64,000 bases of DNA, taken from NCBI GenBank assembly GCA_020726505.1, contig JAHLEZ010000001.1:1240001-1304000 (forward strand), written 5' to 3'. The notes below the pieces were generated by a model. The model did no database searches. It saw only the letters and a program-made list of their open reading frames with translations, and was not told where the DNA came from. A program made the position numbers and the translations under genes. This stretch comes from Leptodontidium sp. MPI-SDFR-AT-0119 (taxonomy: Eukaryota; Ascomycota; Leotiomycetes; Helotiales; Leptodontidiaceae). Shown one piece after another: positions 43,174-56,007 of this stretch. Numbering within the stretch: the first letter of the stretch is position 1; each line of letters opens with the position of its first letter.

Positions 43174-44258
43174 CTACTCAATCTTAATAGTGAGCTTGCC
43201 GAAATGCTTCTGCGCGAACATATACTGATACGCCTCCTTCGCCTGCTCCAACGAGAATACCTTCTCATCCACAACCGGCTTTATCCCATTCGCCTCAATC
43301 GCTCGATTCATATCTTCAAACTGGGCCCTACTCCCAACAAGCAGGCCTCTAACCGTACACAGGTTCATCAGCACATCCATGAATCCCACTTGCTCCTTCG
43401 AAAACCCGCCCAAGACGCCAATAATCGAAATTACACCATCGATCTTCACAGCCTTCAGACTCTGTGCCATGGTCGCCGGACCACCGACTTCGAGGACGTG
43501 GTTCACGCCCGCGTTCTTCGGCGTGAGAGAGGCGGCTTTCTCGCCCCATTCAGGCGTATCTTTGTAGTTAATGACATGGTCGGCGCCGAGTTTCTTGAGG
43601 ATCTCTGCTTTAGCAGAGGAAGATGTCGTAGCGATCACGGTTGCGCCAGCAGCTTTGGCAAACTAGACCGCGAAGACTGAAACTCCACCCGTTCCCTGCG
43701 CGAGGACTACATCTCCAGGTGCCAGTGGCTTGAGACCGTATAAAGCGTTCCATGGCGTCAGAGCAGCGCAGGAAAGAGTGAAAGCCTCTTGCCAATTCAG
43801 GGATGGAGGCATGTCCACGAGACCAGCTTCATTGAATGTCCCGTATTGACGGAGTGTGCCATCGAGCGATCCTCCCAGACCCGTCACACTTGTTTGTTTG
43901 TCGAGGGATCCAGCGATATGTCCTTGGTTGAAGAGCGTTACGACTTTGCTACCGACAGCAATCACTTCGCCAGCACCGTCTGAACAAGGGACGACTCCTG
44001 ATTTGAGACCAAGCGGGTACATTCCTGTATGTACATATCAGCTGTTTGATTGGCAATGTCGTCTTCGTTTTGTGTCAACGTACCTTTTGTAATGGCCAAA
44101 TCGCGGTAATTGAGTGAGGCAGCATGAATCTTGACGAGGACTTCATTTTCTGAAAGAGCCGGTATTGGGACCTCATTTTTGAGCTTCAAGCTCTCGAAGC
44201 CGTCTTTGCCTTCAACGGCCCAGGCCTTGGTGGTCGTAGGAATTGCTGTTGAAGACAT
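43174..44258 (-). pseudogene. zinc-type alcohol dehydrogenase/quinone oxidoreductase-like, in-frame TAG
   Basis: Two exons, 44258..44084 and 44024..43174, with a GTACGT/TACAG intron. The frame is 341 codons plus a final stop, the usual family length. The whole MDR-family fold is present: EVPIPALSENEVLVKIHAAS, SLNYRDLAI, VVPCSDGAGEVIAVGS, FTLSCAALTPWNALYG, LAQGTGGVSVFAV and the NADP(H) fold up to FGKLTIKIE. Codon 179, at 43665..43663, is TAG where relatives usually have Gln (FAVQFAKAAG). Nothing else is broken and the frame after it is intact. A real gene would give only 178 residues, losing most of the cofactor domain. It may be a young pseudogene, a segregating null allele, a sequencing error or a read-through gene. 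Confidence 0.8.
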
Positions 44259-47200
44259 TGTGAAAGCTGGGGAAGTAAATAAAGATTTTGGATATTTCTA
44301 AGAATGAAGACTCTGGGATATTTCGAATAATGAAAACTTGCAATTGATCTAATTTGATTGGAAGATCTGAGATTCGAGGAAATTGAAGATATCGAGAGTT
44401 ATATATAAGAAATTCAAATACTGGAGACGGATGAGGGAAAAGTCAATACTGTCTGTCTTCTTGCCTGCAACTCGGCAAGAAGAGCTCCTAGAAAACCTTG
44501 TTTAGGATGAGAGTCCAATAAGCTGATTAATTGAGCGGGATAACGTTGAGTTTTCCCTCACAATTTCTCATCTATTGACATTCGAACAATGTTCAAATTG
44601 TTCCATTTCCAAGTGGAAGGGAAAGAAGGTTTCTTTGCTTTGGTGTGAGGCTGTCTCCGGGCTCGGGCTGCTATGGACCGACCCCGCCTCCCGATATCAA
44701 AAAAGTCCTTGGTGGGGCCGAGATTGTTCAAGTGGGGCTCGAAGGCGCTGAGGTGATTCGTCACATCAGCGAGATGGACAACAGGGACGGGACATCACTT
44801 CAGTCTCAGGCACATCCATTGTTGACTTGATCGTGATCGCCACCTGCACTTACTAAGTACTCCTTGAAGTATCTCCTATGCTCTCATTCCTGCAACGGAT
44901 GCAAGGCAGACCACCACACCGCATCAACAGCTTCGGCAGATGAACGGCCCGTGAGCAGCAATGCTCAAGGGGCATCTCGGGATTCTGCTTCGTCGTGACT
45001 GATGCTTACAAAAGCATCACCAATGTTTATCGCCGAAGCCCAAAAGCTCGAACGCATGTTTCAGTGGACGTGCCGTACATATACTGCCGTACCTTTTGCT
45101 TGGGTTATCTGGAACACTGGAACGAGCATTGTGGCATGGACTTTTACCTTACATGACTTGGTCCTGATGAGAACCAGTCAGGATCCAAGGAGAAATCTTG
45201 ATCATGATTCTATGATCTGAGCACCATACCGAAAGTTGACTTCCTCTTCCACTCCCACTCGCTCCCACTCACTCACTCCCAAACCCCACGCTGGCTGGCT
45301 TTGGTACATGATACATCGACAATTTCGAGGACAGGGTAGGGCATTGCATAGCATATCATACAATTCCATTCGTTATTTCTTTATTTTTGCTTTACACATC
45401 TTCTGCGTTTCCTTTGTCGGTGTTTGAGGCAGAACGAAGTCCAGAGGGACAGATATTGGAACGATTTGACTTTTATATTAATAACGGCTGGGAGGTAGGT
45501 GAGATGGGGCAGGCCTCTGCTACTGTTAAGGTTCACACTCTGTCTGAAAAGAGCGGGAGGAGGGAGGAAAGCTGGGATAGATATAATGCTATCACGTGTT
45601 TATCGAACCTACAATGGACATCAAGTGGGACGAGTTGAACGGGTGCCTTGCCTTCTCTTGCATTGCATTGCATTGCCTTACCTTGCCGTTGCCTTGCCGT
45701 TGCCTTGCCTTGCCTTGAAATCATCTTGCTGAACCGAAGTCGATACTGCATGTTGGATGGGGGAGAGCTCGCCGATATCTCCTTCATGTTGTGATACGTG
45801 TCGCGTTGGGCTCATCTTACGTCGTCTTTGTTGGACTTGGGCTCTTCCTTCAGCTGAGGGAGAGGAAAACCTGTGAGCTCGTCGTAAGCAGGCACATAGG
45901 CACGCAATGCATGGTGGGTCCTTTGTGGGACAGAGAGTATGATTCTGGTGCTCATCGGGAAGGATCCAGTTTCTCCCGACTCTCCTCGTTTAGAGGCAGG
46001 CATGACAAGGTCAGATATGAAGCATCAGCTGGAATAGGGTTGATCGAGATGAAGGATTGTTCGTTTGGGGCCCAGGTGTCTCCTCGAGATGAAGAAAGAA
46101 TTGATAGTCAGTCAGTCGTTGGGTCCGGTTCCATGAGTTTCCCAGTATCTGTAGTGTTACATTCGTGCACGTCGTCAACACGTGAAATTATAGATTGTTG
46201 TTTGAAAGTCGCCTCCGAGGATCGTGCCGATTCGAGCCCAGTATGGGCCTTGACGGCCTTGAGGGGATTGGGGATCAGATTTTTCTGTTTCTCAGCGTCC
46301 CGTTTCTATCAGGCCGAGATTGCAAACAATCTAGCACAAATTAATGCCGTTCCCCCGAGACGTCCTAAAGCGTATCATCATCGTCGAACCGAACCTGAGT
46401 CAAAGGAGACGAGGACGACGACGAAGATGATATGACGAGCCCAACTGTCCAACAATCTACGCTGTATGTATTGGATGGTCAGCTGGTATTATCTTGGTAA
46501 CGAGACGCCGTTACACTTTAATCGCGGTGGCCCTGGAGCCTCCATGCGGGAAAATCGGGAGGTTCGCCGTCGCTCCATGATTTACATCAAATCCAACCAA
46601 ATAAGGAGTGAAGGGACAGCCTTCCGTCATCTATAGCGAAGCCTTCCTGGGGAATATGTCGTGTCAGGGGAGGGTGTGGTCGATCAAGGGCGTCCACCGC
46701 CGCCCAATGATTCGGCAATGTCGTCAAATAACATGCAGCATTAGACAAGACGTCCATCCAGGAACCGCACAGTATCAGATTGATCTCTTTCCCAGAATGC
46801 GACTCTGATCAAGTAAATCATAGGATGGACTTGCTATTAATGAGGCGAGAACGTGTACGAGGAACGGCGACGGCTCTCTCTCCACCACGGGCCATATTGC
46901 GAGCCCTAGTTGGTTTTACGAATGGGGCGAGCCGAAGTGCATGATGGGCTTGACGACACCCCTCAATTTGCGGAGGGTCGAGACGAAGAGCCTACAGGTG
47001 CCGGAGCCCAGCCCCAGCCCTCCATCCTATACCATCCCCTCCCATCTTCCTCTCCCGTGGTAAAAAAAAAGATTTTCGAATTCTCCCTTCCTTCCCCTGC
47101 AAACCACCTGACAATATAGCCAGCCAGTCGAAGATTTTCTTTCCGTTTCAAGGTTTGCACGACCAGAGCACTCACAGAGATGAACTTCGTTCTCGAAGAT

Positions 47201-49682
47201 CCGAAAGGCTTCGATCTGATCTCTGGGATTCCTGGAAGTGGGCTAGTCCGGTCTTCCCTGTCGTACCCTACCTACCCTCCGCATTCTTGCACCTGCATAT
47301 GTATGGCACTTCATCTCGGCGGGCCCTGCCTGTCTGTCCATGGAGTCGTCGTGAGTCCTGAGTCGTGAGTCGTTGACGGTACTTGCGAACGAATGTTATA
47401 CCATCAGGTATTGCATTGCCATCTCGGAGGTGTGCGGAGCCTTTTTTCTTCTTGTTCTAGAAGTCTGGGGTGGGATTAAGACCGACCAACATTCTGGAGA
47501 AGTCCAGATCCGGGGTAAGCTTCTTTTCTCATCGTGCATTGGATTGGAATAAGTAGGATGCTTGCAGCTTGCAGCTTGCAGCTTACCTTGTTATTGCACC
47601 TGAAGAGTAAGTAACACTTGGTCAATACACTCACTACCTTGGTCACACCACAGGAAGGACCGAGGTATTTCGGTGCACGGGAAGCTCAATCAACAATGAA
47701 TGTGGTACCAGAGGAAACCTCTTCACGAGCTGAGCACGCACATGAATGAAGTTCACGCTTGCTCTTCGTCAAATGTCATATGTCAAATGTCCTACCTCTT
47801 TTCGCTAAGTGTGAAGAGGGTGGCACATGCGAGAGATGTAGAAGCAAGGTCGCCGTGCCCACCCGTCCGCCAAGAACAAGAGGAACTTCGGACCGTTTGA
47901 ACTCTTTGTGGCGGATTGACGACCAGGAACACAAGCAAGCAAGCCCTTGCCCAGCAAGCCAGCCTTGGAGGACCCCTTCCCTTCGCCCTTCCCTTCCATG
48001 CACGACACTGTGGCTGGCTCGCTCGCTCGCTCCCTGCTCGAGAGCATGGATGCTAGGTAGCTAGCTGCGTGGCAGGGCATGGGGCATGACGGCAGACCTT
48101 TGAGTGACGACCGATTGATTGACAGATAGACCGACTGACGTGAGTGGGAGCGTGATTGATTGAGTGAGTGACAGACCAGACCGTTGGCTGTTGTACATTC
48201 GCTCGGACGTGAGGAAGCTGGAGGATGTGCAGCCAGGCAGCCTTTTCTTATTTATGCCTTTGATCAGATTTGCGTCGGGATGAGTTCGGATGGGGGAGGG
48301 GGATTGCGAATTCTGGGGAAGGACTTGAAGCCATGGGGTCTTGATTGGCGCAAGAATTGTTTCGGAGGTGGGAGACAGAGGCAGAGTGGCGTGTGGAGGT
48401 GATGGGATGGATGGGATGGGATGAGATGCAGGACGGCGATATTAAGGTACAGACAGTAAGTACTGTTGGTACGGAGGACGGTGCTGCAGGATTTTATTCA
48501 GGTCAAGTGAAGTCTCAAGCAGTGAGTGAGCAGTTATGGTGGGGTGAGTTGATGATGGAGAATGAGTGGAGGGAGAGGGGCTGGGGTGGGCTTGAGCTTG
48601 GTGAGAAGATCTGGCAGGTCACAAGCGGCAGCTGGTGGTGGTGCGATCCCTAGCGATTTAGCGTTCCACGGTAGTTTCGCAAGCAGAGAAAGATGTGGTC
48701 GTAGTGTATTATTCTTGAAATGAGATGATATAATGGGAGGAGATATATCTATCTAAGGAAAGTTATTGCGGAAATGGGGAAATGGTAGGAAGCCTATAGA
48801 AAAGTGGAATGGAAGGATTGTGTCTGCATTTCTGTTGGTATTTCCGGGTGGTGACTGGTAAGTAAATAGTTAGCGAGGCCGTGGACATGTGGCGGACAAC
48901 TAACAAGGTCAATGTCAAGGTTCTCCCCGTAAACGAGGTCCTGAGTGACTAGACGAGGTAGGTTAAGGATGTGAGATCTTAGCTTAGAGGGCTGGCTGGT
49001 GTGTAGAGAATAGATTTCTCTTACTATGAGAGTGATGAACTGCCGATCAATCTGCTACTGCGAACGATTACATTATTATATGTGGATTTTCAGGTCATGT
49101 CCACTACTCTCAATATCGCTCAATGTGTGGGATTGGATTGCCTCTATTACAGGACTCCACAGCTCAATAAACTTTACCAAACTTTGGAGATGTGATGTGA
49201 TCTCTCTTTACCTTGGTATGCCCCTATCTCCTATCCCCTACATGTAAATTACTCTACTGTACGGAGGACACGCCTACACTCCACATTCCGCTATCGCCTG
49301 TTCAGCTGCTTCCTCTGTCACGCTCGAGGGCGGGAGTTGCAATGGTGGACGGCCGACTGCCTAGGTAATCCTTTCGCAGTCAAGTACCTAGGTAGTCAGT
49401 CCTCAAGTCTGATGAAAGTGATATTCGTCAGTGGCACTGAATCGAGCTTCCCTTCCGCTTCTAGCGCGCCATTAGAAGACAAGACGAGACAGCTAAGTGC
49501 AGCTAGAATCGGACATCCTCCAGGATTTGCCAATTTTTTTTGACAGGCGAGACGGAGCACCAGCACCAGTGCAAGCGCTAACCAGTGCCACCGCCAAGAT
49601 TGATCTGGATCTGGTTCTGGTGCGTGCTTCTGGTTCGCTTGCTTCTTCACAACTGCCCCAAAGCGCATAGCTTGAAGTTAGA

Positions 49683-49712
49683 CAATCTTCGAGCTTGCAA
49701 TCTTCGAGCTTG
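49683..49712. repeat. 15-nt perfect tandem duplication
   Basis: Two adjacent identical copies of CAATCTTCGAGCTTG. No gene or known element is attached to it. Confidence 0.9.
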
Positions 49713-50763
49713 ACCGACATCATCCATGTCATGTCGTCCATTCATGCTCGCAACCTGGGTGGGGTATGGGAGGGTAGGGTAGGGAAGAGCAGTTAGTAGG
49801 GTAACACTGAGAGTCGGCAACGCACGAGATAGGAAGAGAAGAGCGTTTTGTTTACCAGAGAGACGCCAGTTCATTGGCTGCCGGTGCATGCACGTACAGG
49901 CCTCCTCGGCTTGAGGATGGTGGTGACGGGTTAGACATTGGTGAGTGATGGATGAATAAGGCTGGAGAGCCAGTCGCAAGGGGGGAGAGAGGAGGAAGAC
50001 GGCGATGATGAGTGAGTGAGTGAGTGGGTCTGCGGTAAGGAGGAGGTAGGATGGAGGTGGGTGGGAGGTAGGCATGCAGTAAAAAATAGCATCAGCAAGA
50101 GGAGCAAATAGAAATAGAAATAGAAATGCCTTCCAATCCTGCCCCTCCTGCTTGCTTGCTGCTCCTGCTGGATCTTGCAGAGAGATATTTGGATACCTAG
50201 GTAGTTGCAGAAAGCAGGGCCGAAGAGCTAGGTGGCTGCACCCGTCCCCGTACCTAAAATCGATCACTCACTCACATCGCTGTCCTGGTCTGGTCTGGTC
50301 CCATGTCGTCGAGCAGGCGAGCCATTCAGATATCGACTTAACGATCCACCTCGCAACTGTTCCCTGCACCTGGCCGCCATACACACACACACATGGCACC
50401 GCACCGCACTTTTCCCTCATAGCTCGGAAAAAGTATGGCCGACAGACAGACTCTTCCTCGGAGCCCAAGCCGCCGCAATTCGTACTGCGTACAGGACAGT
50501 GCAGCAAGTACCGTGCTGAACAGACAGATTATGCATAGAAAGTGTTGTTGCAGTAGAAACGGCTTCTGCTCGCTCGTCTGGGATATTCCCACTTCTCTTA
50601 CTTCTCCTGCAGTAAGTAGGTAGGTGGGTAGGCAGGTAGTCATTCTCCTCCTCCTCATACTTCTTACCCCAGGCTTCGTCTTGGTATTCCATGCCATGCT
50701 TTGCCATGCTATGCTTCGCGCTTACCTTCTTCCTTTCCCTTTCCCTCTTTTTCGACTTTTCCC

Positions 50764-50801
50764 CTCTTCTTCTTCTTCTTCTTCTTCTTCTTCTTCTTCT
50801 C
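50764..50801. repeat. (CTT)n microsatellite
   Basis: Uninterrupted CTT/TCT trinucleotide tract within the pyrimidine-rich region before xlnR. Confidence 0.95.
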
Positions 50802-51682
50802 CACTGCCTTACTGACTTCCTGCCCTGTCCTCTTATATCTCCAAGTATTGTCCTTTCTATCCTCTAAAGTCTCAACTCAACCCATCCCATATCAATCCAT
50901 AAAATACCACTATCCCACCCCATCTCATCTAAGTATCAACTGTAATATCACGGCCCCATATGATTGTCCGCTGCTGGCTACCCCCAAACCCACACTTACT
51001 TACTTGCCTCCACCCCTCCCCTCCCCCTGTTCGCCGCACTCGAGATCGGCCTTACTTCTTCGAGTACTAATTCCTAGCATTATTTCCTCACCCCTTCCCC
51101 TTCTTCCACCTGCCTCTCCCTCTTCCTCTTCTCCCACATCCCCCCGGCTTCCCCTCGCGTCTCTCCACAACAGTCTAACGCAGGCCAGGGCAGGGCTCAT
51201 GCTCGTTCACGCAGGCCCTACCACCCCCCCCAGAACCACCAGGACCACCAGGACCAAAGCAATAAACTCCAGATCATGCCCTCAACCTTCATTCTTCTCC
51301 ATATCAGACAGTGCCATACCACACTTCTCACACTTACACTTCCCATGCCATGCCTTCTCCTGCACTCCCATACAATACCCCGCCAAATAATATAATTGAT
51401 TGCCGCTGTCACCCTGTTGGCGCCGTCCTTATTCGACTCTTGTTTCCTCTCTCCGCATTGCCTCACACAGAGGGGCCCTGCTGATGATCCAAGGGCCCTC
51501 CCAGGTGCCAGCCCCGGACCCAACTACGAATATAGATATATCCTCCGGCCTCCATCTTGAACTGCCTTCCTTTCAAGAGCATCTCTTCTCCACCCTCTTT
51601 TACATTCCTCCACAACTTCAGCACGAAGTCTTGTTGTTGACCATTTCTACACATCAGAAGTGCGCTCAGCAAGACTTTCACA

Positions 51683-54600
51683 ATGCTATCGAATCCCCTC
51701 CACAGGTTCTCGGCTTACAACGCCTTGCCGTCGAGTAACAGCTACTCAAACGGCCACTTGCCCTCCAATCACATGCACTCGGGCCTGCATACCCTCGCCG
51801 ACGGCTCTCAGTACGCTCTCCAACAATTACAACAACACGTCGACGTTCATCAGAATGGCCAAATGCACAGGAGTCATAATAACAACAAACATCGCCAACA
51901 TCCCTATGGTCCTGGTCCAGGAAGTGGGAGGTCGGTGAGCAATGGAGCTTCAGGGCCGATTCGCCGGCGGATCAGCAGAGCGTGCGACCAGTGCAACCAG
52001 CTTCGCACAAAATGCGACGGGCAGAGTCCTTGCGCCCACTGCGTTGGTGAGTCTCTCGCCACTTTTTTCCGGTGGTTTTTATGATTGGTCGCACAGTAGC
52101 TAACGCGCGTATAGAATTCGGCTTGGGTTGTGAGTATATTCGGGAGAGAAAGAAGCGAGGGAAGGCTTCGCGCAAAGACTTAGCACAACAAGCCGCCGCC
52201 GCTGCAGCTAATGGCCAAAAATCCCCAACTGGCCAATCTTCAGACGAGCGCACTTCATCGACTGAGTCGCGCAATGAGAATGGCTCCTCGACGACGTCTG
52301 CCCAGAACGAGAATGGCGAGTTCCGCCGTCCCCAGGCCTCCAGGTCGCTTAGCCTCAACACCACAGGACTCGACAAGACGTCTGCTCGTGAAGCTGTCAT
52401 GAAGGGAAGGCTACGAGCTGGCAGCCTCGAGAGCCTCGCGGAGCTCCCCAACGGACATCATCAGCCTCACATGGTTAGTCGCGCGGAAGCTGATCAAATC
52501 GAAAGCCCTGCGTCCCTGAATCTTAACGGCTATTCAAGCATGCATGGTTACCGACCTGCCCTGAATCCCCACATGATGAATGGCAATGGTGGTCATCCCA
52601 ACTTCACTGCCGGACAGGGAAATTTACCCGGCTATGATCTCCCCTATGCTATCCAAACATCAAGCCCGACACATTACCCGGGAAATACCCCTGGCCCCTT
52701 TCGTTTAGGCGATAGTCCTCTCCCCGGATTTCCCATGGGATCAGACGCTGCTTCACCGGGAGGATGGATGTCAATCCCCTCCCCCTCGAACCAGTATCAA
52801 CAACACGTGACGAACCATAGCTACAACACCACCCTCCGCTACCCCGTCTTGCAGCCCTTGATCCCACATCTTGGCAACATCATCCCTTTATCCCTGGCTT
52901 GTGACCTGTTGGACTTGTACTTTGCAAGTTCTTCATCGGCGTTGATGCATCCGACTTCACCATACGTCCTCGGGTACGTGTTCCGTAAACACTCTATTCT
53001 TCACCCGACCAAGCCGAGACAATGCACCCCAGCTTTGCTAGCCAGCATGCTATGGGTTGTGGCTCAAACGAGTGATGCAGCCTTCCTGACAGCACCTCCT
53101 TCCTCACGCGGACGTATCTGTCAGAGACTCTTGGAACTCACTGTTGGTCTTCTCAAGCCACTCATCCACGGTCCATCCAGTGGCGAGTCCTCGCCTAACT
53201 TCTCAAACACTGTCATCAATGGTGTTGCCTTGGGGGGTCTGGGTGTGGCCATGCCTGGGTCTGTCAACCCTGATGGATTGAATGGAGAAACTGGTGGTGC
53301 TTTCGGTGCCGCTGGAACCTTGGATGATGTGGTCACCTACATCCACCTTGCCACTGTTGTCTCAGCAAGCGAGTACAAGGGGGCTAGTCTCAGGTGGTGG
53401 AACGCAGCTTGGTCTCTGGCAAGAGAACTCAAGCTTGGAAGAGAGTTGCCACACGTGGCGAGCCAACAACCCAATGAGAACGATGCTGATGCTGATGGAG
53501 AGGAGGATGACCTACCCTCGTCAGGTATTAGTGAGGAAGAAAGGGAGGAGCGCAGAAGGATATGGTGGCTGTGTTATACCGTGGATCGCCATCTCGCTCT
53601 GTGTTATAACAGACCACTCTTCCTGTTAGACATCGAGTGCGATGGCCTTCTCCAGCCAATGGACGACACGTTATGGCAGGCTGGAGACTTCTACACCGGT
53701 GATTCAAGCATTCATATTACCTCCCCGAGTGGCGCTCCACGGATTAGAGGGATTGGACCTAACTTTGAGTGTACCGGACATAGCATATTCGGATATTTCT
53801 TACCCCTCATGACCATCCTCGGAGAGATCGTAGATCTCTACCACGCCAAGAACCACCCTCGATTCGGAGTTGGCTTCAGATCTGCCCAGGAATGGGATGA
53901 TCACGCCAGCGAAATCGCCCGACAACTCGATCGCTACGGCGAGAGTCTCAAAGAATTCGAAGAACGAAATCTCAAGACGGAAGAACAACCCGAGAATACC
54001 ATGGACGGTATCTCAGCCACACAACAAGCAGGCACAACAGAGCACAACGATATTGGAACTCCTTCGGTTCGCTCAGTCCACACCGCATCCTCCGCCCACG
54101 TCTCCGAAGCAGACATCCAAACACGGATAGTCGTCGCTTACGGTACACATGTAATGCACGTGCTACACATTCTGTTGACAGGGAAGTGGGATCCCATCTC
54201 TCTACTCGACGATAATGATCTCTGGATCTCCTCTCAAAGTTTCATTAACGCCACAGGCCACGCTGTCAGTGCTGCCGAAGCAATCAACAACATTCTCGAA
54301 TACGACCCAGGACTTGAATTCATGCCATTCTTCTTCGGCGTGTATCTACTCCAGGGAAGTTTCTTGTTGTTGTTAATTGCGGATAAGCTCCAAGTTGAGG
54401 CTTCACCTAGTGTAGTCAAGGCTTGCGAGACGATAGTACGTGCACACGAGGCTTGTGTCGTGACGTTGAACACAGAATATCAGGTTAGTACCTATCTTAC
54501 TCCCTCGTTAGTTCACAATACATCTAACATACATCCAACAGAGGAATTTCCGCAAAGTGATGCGCTCAGCACTAGCACAAGTACGCGGTCGTGTACCAGA

Positions 54601-54685
54601 GGATTTCGGCGAACAGCAATTACGGAGGAGGGAAGTGCTGGCTCTGTATCGATGGACAGGCGATGGAACTGGCCTGGCTCTTTAA
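51683..54685 (+). CDS. xlnR: xylanolytic transcriptional activator XlnR/Xyr1
   Basis: Three exons, 51683..52046, 52115..54483 and 54542..54685, give 958 residues, normal for this family. Intron 1 (GTGAGT/TATAG, branch GCTAAC) splits the zinc cluster after HCV. The joined motif is [20 protein letters not shown] then [17 protein letters not shown], residues about 101-132, with six cysteines. Intron 2 (GTTAGT/AACAG) restores the C-terminus [20 protein letters not shown]...[12 protein letters not shown]. Two introns at these positions match Aspergillus xlnR from memory. The fungal-specific middle domain includes [20 protein letters not shown]. The protein activates xylanase, cellulase and D-xylose catabolic genes by binding GGCTAA-type sites in the nucleus and is classically repressed through CreA. 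Confidence 0.95.
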
Positions 54686-56007
54686 TCAGCACTCGACATG
54701 CAAGCAACTCGGGTTTATCAACTACAACGGCGTTCAGCGTTCTACGGGGAATTTGTATCCAACACTGGATTTTGGGTGGGCTTTCTTGACTTGGTTTTGG
54801 GGATCTCGATCGATCGATGGAATATGAATGATACGACTCAGCTGATGGATATGGATGGATACAACGAACTGGGAGGCAAGGATTGGAATGGGAAAGGGAA
54901 TCTGGCTTGGATCTTTCATTTGTTTGATAAGCTGTGACGAGATGTGATGTGATTTGGGGTGGTGTTCTGGGATGGACCTTCATCAGCAAATGGAGACGAA
55001 CCAAAAAAAAAGTGGGAGTTTGCCTTCTTGCTGTATATAGCTTTTGAGTTTGTTGGTTGTTGGTTGCTGTTGCTACTGATATTAGTTTTGTTTACATCCT
55101 ACTTCGTTTACTCATACACAATCTTCTCATATTTCTTCACTGTACGATGGATTGATTGATCTTTATCATATCATAGCTTGGAGTCTTGCCTTGCCTTGTC
55201 TTGTTTTTGGAATCTTATCTTGTCTGTGTGAACCTTTCCTCTCAGTTCATTTGGAAATACGTACTCAAATAGTCTGCAAAAACCAATCACAGACACATCA
55301 ATCCAGAATAAGAATTGGAATAAGTATAGGAATTGTAATTACAATGAATAAATGACGCCTCGTTATTATCTGTGCAGCTGTGCCCGATCCATATACAATA
55401 CGTGCTGGTATGTGTGTGTACTGTACAGACTTTTCTCTCCGTCGATGGTTTGTTTTCAAGTCATCCTCGTTTACAGTTTACAACTGATAGGCAAGGTGTG
55501 TTATATTCAGAATCAGCATTTTTAATCATCTGTAGGTTCTCTCGGCTCATATCACAGTTACCACTGGGGCTGAAGCCTTGCAGTAGTGAATGTGCTTTGG
55601 AAAATATTTAAGAGATGGATATATTCTGAGGGTGTAAGGAAAGTAATAGGTTTAGGATTCAATGTTGACTGAAGCTGGAAATGTGCTAATTCTTTTGTTG
55701 AATTTAATAGTAGAAATCGATCAATTGATCTGGATAAAATTGAGCGTATATAGTAGAATCCTTCAAGGGTCAGGATAACCCTCAATATGATCAATTGCAT
55801 TGGTCAGAACAAAAGTTGAGAAGCTCGTCTGTTGAAGAACCCTCGGTTGTCCAGAACATTTTCAGGGGTCTCGCGAACTTGCCCCACTTCAGTCCTGCCT
55901 CTCCTCACCGCCCATTGAATGTCAACACAACACTCAACCTTATACCACCAGACTCTACCATACATCTCACAATTCACATTCCAGACTCCAATTCCTCAAC
56001 CTTCATA
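54686..56007. other. intergenic region between xlnR and DcpS
   Basis: AT-rich spacer of 1.3 kb between two plus-strand genes. The xlnR 3' flank holds short GATC/GATG repeats. No supported coding sequence. Confidence 0.55.

Larger units (their letters stand above)
44259..51682. other. 7.4-kb gene-poor region upstream of xlnR
   Basis: No frame has a recognisable motif; the longest (45791-46435 +, 49647-50267 -) lack an ATG start or protein-like composition. The stretch is full of simple repeats: TTGCC units at 45657-45718, CTTGCAG units at 47561-47584, a 15-nt tandem at 49683-49712, CA-type repeats near 50383-50393, and a CTT tract at 50764-50801. CTGGGG or its complement, a CreA-type core, occurs at 46647, 47012, 47465, 48313, 48581 and 50667. 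The part nearest xlnR (50.7-51.6 kb) is strongly pyrimidine-rich on the plus strand and looks like a long promoter and leader. Confidence 0.5.

Noticed and set aside
43663..43690. A small intron that would remove the TAG of the oxidoreductase
   Set aside because: The sequence ends in TCTAG just at the stop, but the only fitting donor gives a 26-nt intron, too short for fungal splicing, and would delete conserved residues.
35590..44258. A biosynthetic cluster formed by the SRPBCC protein, kinase and oxidoreductase
   Set aside because: There is no backbone enzyme (PKS, NRPS, terpene synthase), and strands and neighbours look unrelated.
45791..46435. 214-codon plus-strand ORF
   Set aside because: It starts with GTG, has no domain, no signal peptide and no spliced partner; best explained as chance in a gene-poor stretch.
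49647..50267. 206-codon minus-strand ORF
   Set aside because: Leu/Ser/Pro-rich composition from simple-sequence DNA and no recognisable motif.
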